Origin: Cotesia glomerata | Taxonomy: Eukaryota > Arthropoda > Insecta > Hymenoptera > Braconidae | Assembly (NCBI RefSeq): GCF_020080835.1 | Contig: NC_058162.1 | Span: 4,913,323-4,977,322, forward strand | DNA: 64,000 bases | Direction: 5' to 3' | Shown: in pieces, positions 59,078-64,000 of the stretch | How positions within the stretch are numbered: the first letter of the stretch is position 1 | How the letters are laid out: each line of letters begins with the position of its first letter | Notes under the pieces: model-generated | Told to the model about the DNA's origin: nothing | Database searches by the model: none | What the model saw: the letters and a program-made list of their open reading frames with translations, nothing else | Translations under genes and position numbers: made by a program

Positions 59078-62000
59078 TCTATATATATATATATAAGAGA
59101 TTCCCACCTATATATTGACTCATCACGATATCTCTGGAACCATAAGGCGTAGCGACTTGAAATTTGGTAGGAATATTCCTTTCGCCGAGTAGAGGTCAGC
59201 TAAGAACGGATTTTACGAAATTCCACCCACAAGGGGGGTTGCGGGGGCGTTAAAAATAGAAAATTCCCATTTTTTACCTATAGCTCCTATCGACTTCAAA
59301 TTTGGTAGGAATCTCCTATATGTGATGTAGAAATGATCTAAGAGCGGATTTTACGACAATCTACTCCCAATATGGATTGCGGGGGTGGACGTTGACAATG
59401 AAAATTAAAAATTTCCGACTTCTCGCTCCTACAGACTCCTAATTTTGTATGAATTTTGTGTAAGTGATGTAAAAATAATTTATGAACGAATTTTACGATA
59501 TCCCACTCCACAGAGGAATGCGGGGGTGGGTCTTAACAATGAAAATTTTAAATTTTTTAGCTCTAGCTCCTAAAGGCTCAAAATTTGATAAGTATCTGCT
59601 ATATGCGAGGTAGAAATGATCTAAGAGTCGATTTTATGACAATCTACTCCCAATATGGATTGCGGGGGTGGACGTTAACAATGAAAATTAAAAATTTTCG
59701 ACTTTTAGCTCCTACAGACTCCTAATTTTGTATAAATTTTGTGTAAGTGATGTAAAAATAATTTATGAACGAATTTTACGATATCCCACTCCACAGAGGA
59801 GTGCGGGGGTGGGTCTTAACAATGAAAATTTTAAATTTCCGAGCTGTAGCTCCTATAGGCTCCAAATTTGAAAAGAATCTGCTATATGCGATAAACTGAA
59901 ACTAAGGAAACGACCCAAAGTCGAAGAAAGTATTTACTAGCGTTATAGATTGAAATATAGATTAACTATCAAGTTGGAATACTAAAATAAAATAATAAAT
60001 TATAAAATTAGTGTAAGAAAAGTAGATTTAAACGAAAGATGTATCAGAGTTTGTTAGACAAGCTGTACATCTGGTGCCAATAAATCTATCTATCTATATA
60101 TATATATGAGATTTCCACCTATATATTGACTCATCACGATATCTCTGGAACCATAAGGCGTAGAGATTTGAAATTTTGTAGGAATATTCCTTTCGCCGAG
60201 TAGAGGTCAGCTAAGAACGGATTTTACGAAATTCCACCCACAAGGGGGTTGCGGGGGCGTTGACAATGGAAAATTCCCATTTTTAAACTATAGCTCCTAT
60301 CTACTCCAAATTTAGTAGGAATCTCCTATATGTGATGTAGAAATTATCTATGAGCGGATTTTATGATAATTCATCCCCAATAAAGATTGCGGGGTAGGGG
60401 TTAACAATGAAAATAAAAAATTTCTAAACTATAGCTCCTATAGGTTTCAAATTTGGTAGGAATCATTTATATGTGATCCAGAAATGATCTAATAGTGGAT
60501 TTTATAACAACCTCCTCCAAATATGGATTGCGGGGGTGGGTGCTAACAATGAAAATTTTAAATTTCTAAGCTAAAGCTCCCATAGGCTCTAAATTTGGTA
60601 AGAATCTGCTATATTTGAGGTAGAAATGATCTAAGAGCGTATTTAATGATAACCTACTCCAAATATGGATTTCGGGGCTGGGTGTTAACAATTACAATTT
60701 TAAATTTCCGAGCTATAGCTCCTACAGACTCCAAATTCGGTGAGAGTCTTCTATGTGTGATGTAGAAGTGATCTAAATGAGGATTTCAATAAATTCTACC
60801 TTCAATAGCGATTGCGGGGGTGAGTGTTAGAATTTTCAATTTCAATTTTCAAACTGTAACTTTTATAGACTCTAAATTTGGTAGAAATCTTCCGGTATAA
60901 TTTTCCTGTCAAGTTCAGCTAAGAATGGATTTTATTAAATTCCTCTCCCAAAGGGGTTTGCGACGGTGTTAACAATGAAAAATTCCCGTTCTTAAACTAT
61001 AGTTCCTATCGACTCCAAATTTGGTAGGAATCTTCTGTAAGAGATATAGAAATAATCTATAAACGAATTTTACGATATCTCACCCCACAGGAGTTGCGGG
61101 GATGGGTATAAACAATGAAAATTTTGAATTTTAAAGTTGTAGCTCTTACAGACTCCAAATTTTGTAGGAACTTTCTGTAAGTGATGGAAAAATAATTTAT
61201 GAACGAATTCTACGATATTCTACCTCAAAGAGAATTGCGGGGGCGTTAACAATAAAAAATTTCCGTTTATAAACTACAGCTCCCATATATTCCAAATTGG
61301 GTAAGAATTTTCTGTAAGAGATGTAGAAATAATATACGAACGAATTTCACGATGGTTCACCTCACAGGGGTTTGTGGGGGTAGTTGTTAACAAATAAAAT
61401 TTTTATTTTCCAAGCTATAGCTCCTACAGACCCCAAATTTAGTAAGAGTCTTCTACATATAATATAGAAATTATTTAAGAACGGACTTTACAACGAATTA
61501 CCTTCAATAAGGATCGCGGGGGTGGGTGTTAACAATAAAAAATCTTAATTTCCAAAATATAGCTTCTAAAAACTCTAAATTTGGTAAAAATCTTTTATTT
61601 CTCATGTAGAGATCATCTCACAATGAACTTCAATAAAGACTATTTCCGATAGGAATTGCGGGGATGGGTGCTAAAATCTAAAATTTTAATTTCCAAACTG
61701 TAACTTCTACAGACTCTAAATTTGGTGAGAATCTTCGTGTATGATGTCAAGTTCAGCTAAGAATGGATTTTCTCGAATTCTAAACCTAGAAGGGATTGCG
61801 GGGGTGTTAACAATGAAAATCTCTCATTTCCAAACAAAAGTTTCTATGGACTTGAAGTTTTGTTGAAACCTTTTGTTTATAATGTAGAAATTTTCTCGAA
61901 TAGGATCTTATGAAATTCCTCTCCCATATAAGAGTGTGGGAGTGATAATTGTCAAAAAATTTATACTTTTCAAATACAGTTCCTACAGATATAGAATTTG

Positions 62001-62735
62001 ATAGAATCGCAAGAGAAACAGGAACTTACAGGAATGGCCTCCAAGGCCAACGGATTTAAATATTTTCCTTTTTTAATAATTATATTTTCTCACAACAATC
62101 GTCTCTTTGGCAGCGGCAAAAAAAGTCATTGTAAGGTTTCCAAAATTTAACTTTACATGTAGCTATTCACTCAACGGACTAAGAATTTTACATACATTTT
62201 ATTTTTGCTGATCACATAACCCATGAATTGTTCTTATTACCGGATCGCGGGAACGTAACAGATTGAAATGAATGCATTTTCTAAGCATTTGAGATGTGAA
62301 AAAGGAATTTGGCTATTTATTATAAGAGAATTCGTTAAAAACATGTACAAATAAGTTTCTATGAAAAATTGATGTCACGGAGGAAATTTAAATTAACGGC
62401 AAAATTCGTCACGCTTTAAGCTAGCCAAATTTCAACTTCACTTATGAGACGCGCAATTACTTTAACTGGAACTTTCAATGATAATTTCAAATTTTTTTCT
62501 TCGTTTCAGTCATTATTCATTTTTGGAAAAAAACCACTGGAATGTCATAGTGATTGCACATTAAAATTTACAATGAATATTAGCTAGAATAATCACAGGG
62601 ATAAAAGGAACGGGCCAATCTGATAAAATTTGAAATCTGTACAAATTTAAACAATACTCCCATTAAATTTCAAGTCTAGATCTCTAAAAATACAATTCTA
62701 TGAAGTGCCCAGCGGAGCGGGCGGGTAACAGCTAG
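59078..62735 (+). mobile_element. H2 Helitron, 3.7 kb, with empty site in unit A
   Basis: Starts TCTATATATATATATAAGAG after A (59077) and ends with hairpin-forming GCCCAGCGGAGCGGGC, GGGTAACAG and CTAG before T (62736). Unit A has the uninterrupted A|T at 50490|50491. About 18 degenerate ~140-base units fill most of it (cores at 59241, 59379, 59520, 59662, 59803, 60251, 60389, 60530 and on). A second 5' start occurs near 60094, preceded by a LINE-like tail. 62030-62640 is unique sequence, possibly captured. No Rep/helicase frame: non-autonomous. Confidence 0.9.
59900..60093 (+). mobile_element. Possible captured LINE 3' end inside the Helitron
   Basis: Sequence unlike the 140-base units, ending GGTGCCAATAAATCTATCTA plus TCTA. 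An AATAAA followed by a short tandem repeat resembles a non-LTR 3' terminus. Immediately afterwards the Helitron 5' sequence restarts. Confidence 0.45.
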
Positions 62736-63329
62736 TAATATTATACAATAATTAAATACTACTTTTTTTTATTCTACTTAAAAAAAAAATCAGCACTTGT
62801 GTACAATTTCGTATGGCTTGTTATGAGTTGATATAAGTTGATCTAGTTATATATCGCTCTATCAGACTGTATATGAAAATAAAAACTCAATTCTTATTCA
62901 ATTTTTTTTTTTAATAGTATATTTTCTATAAATATTTTTTCAAAATAAATAATAGATATGCGCGTTAAAAAATAAAAAAAAGATTTTATTCTACGACTTT
63001 AAGCTTCACTTTCTTGTAAGGAGAAAATTCATCGGTTATGTGCCCTCTGTCGGCAATTTTCATTGCTAATTTTGGTCAAAAAATTATTCTTGCGGTAATT
63101 GGAAAAAATAGACCTGGAAAAAATATTGAAGTTATGAAAAATTCATATTATTTCATTAAAATTATTATAAAATAAAAATTATAATAATCATTATTGTATC
63201 ACACCCACAATTTTCCTGAAAAACAAGCACCCCCAGAATGATCGCTCCATTTTTTGTTACAAAAAAAAATATCTTTATTACCATAATTTTGATTTTGTAA
63301 TAATTTTAATGAAATAATATGAAAATTTT
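62736..63329. other. Unit B tail, with Helitron and ORF1 empty sites
   Basis: Matches unit A 50491-50673, 52006-52198 and 53431-53604. The Helitron empty site is 62921|62922. About 40 bases at 63118-63158 replace the ORF1 segment of unit A. No gene. Confidence 0.75.
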
Positions 63330-64000
63330 TATTTGTTATAATTATTGTTGTGTTAATCGAACTATCAATTGGTAATCATAATGATAATTATATTAAAAAA
63401 AGATTGTGTATGTACTTGTTTAAATTTGACGACATTTTAGAGATTATTGAGAGCTTGATAAAAAACAAATGATTGTTTAAATTGATTAACATTATTTTTT
63501 CCAATTACCCGTGATCTTGATCATATTGATATTTATTAATTTATTTTTTAGATATTTGTATGGAGTTTTTGATTTTACATGAAAATTGTTAATTGTTTAT
63601 TTGTTTATAAATACATAGGTGCCTGTACTGACAGAAGGATTTATTTGTATTATTAAATATTTGTTTATAGTTAACAAATCATTTATTAGAGACTACTTTT
63701 TAGTATTAATAAACAAATATTTCTTAGTATTTAAAATGATTTGTTTGTATTCAATAAATTTGATAGTGATTTATTAAATATTAATAAATATTTTTAAATA
63801 CTAAAAAATATTTGTTAATGACTAAAAAGTGGTTTCTAATAAATGATTTGTTAAATATTAACAAATATTATTAACTATAAACAAATCCTTCTATCAGTGT
63901 GATGATGTCAGAATAAAACTGACAAAACGTCGCATGTTGAAATAAATTAAACAAAAAACATAACATTATTTTGGTCGACAACATCCTGTTTTAAATTAAT
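63330..64000 (+). repeat. Tandem segmental duplication, unit C (partial)
   Basis: Matches the gene 1 intron of units A and B up to the window edge, including an M1 MITE (63626-63899). By spacing, a third copy of the gene 1 body exon should begin about 50 bases beyond the window. Confidence 0.8.

Larger units (their letters stand above)
53605..63329 (+). repeat. Tandem segmental duplication, unit B
   Basis: Repeats unit A in the same order. Relative to A it has a LINE insertion (about 55907-57080), lacks 47799-50216, carries a 3.66-kb Helitron (59078-62735), and lacks both the 1.3-kb Helitron and the ORF1 segment. Confidence 0.85.

Overview
The window looks like AT-rich, repeat-dense nuclear DNA of an insect. 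It has spliced genes with GT-AG introns, TATA boxes, a tRNA-derived SINE, non-LTR retrotransposon pieces, Helitrons with TC...CTAG ends and many palindromic MITEs. The only host genes I can support encode small secreted cysteine-rich proteins of the trypsin-inhibitor-like (TIL) type. With the very high A+T, this makes a parasitoid wasp (Hymenoptera, perhaps Braconidae) a reasonable guess, but that is inference.

Bases 1-43,200 contain no host gene that I can support. They are non-coding DNA packed with repeats: at least seven Helitron-like copies of one family (called H1 here), TA-flanked palindromic MITEs with CAC.G termini, an uncertain family starting TGCACG and ending in a hairpin (M5), an element with ~190-bp inverted repeats nested in an H1 copy, an element with AACTTCCCGCTAA ends, and a decayed reverse-transcriptase fragment near 41.1-41.7 kb. 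GC-richer patches (about 3.7-4.2, 14.3-14.7, 27.6-28.0, 32.2-32.7, 36.6-37.0 and 38.6-39.0 kb) are neither obvious repeats nor convincing genes.

Bases 43,200-64,000 hold a tandem segmental duplication with a period of about 9.7-9.8 kb: unit A 43,812-53,604, unit B 53,605-63,329, and unit C from 63,330 past the window edge. Unit A carries the body exon of TIL gene 1 (its signal-peptide exon lies just upstream, outside the duplicated unit), an extra signal-peptide-like exon with its own TATA box, and the complete three-exon TIL gene 2. Unit B carries an intact gene 1 body exon with no first exon, a conserved copy of the extra signal exon, and a broken gene 2. The broken gene 2 has lost its ATG, has a LINE inserted just upstream of its TATA box, and has its C-terminus removed by a 2.4-kb deletion.

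The first exons end in phase 1, and all body exons begin with the same phase-1 acceptor and an IEAIP start. First exons and TIL exons are therefore splice-compatible modules. Between A and B, exon 2 of gene 2 differs at 19 of 161 bases, nearly all amino-acid-changing, while sampled introns differ by about 2%. The gene 1 exon has eight differences, all replacements. This is the accelerated-exon pattern seen in some venom and immunity gene families. The two units also serve as natural empty/filled controls: each of two Helitrons is present in one unit and absent from the other at exact A|T sites.
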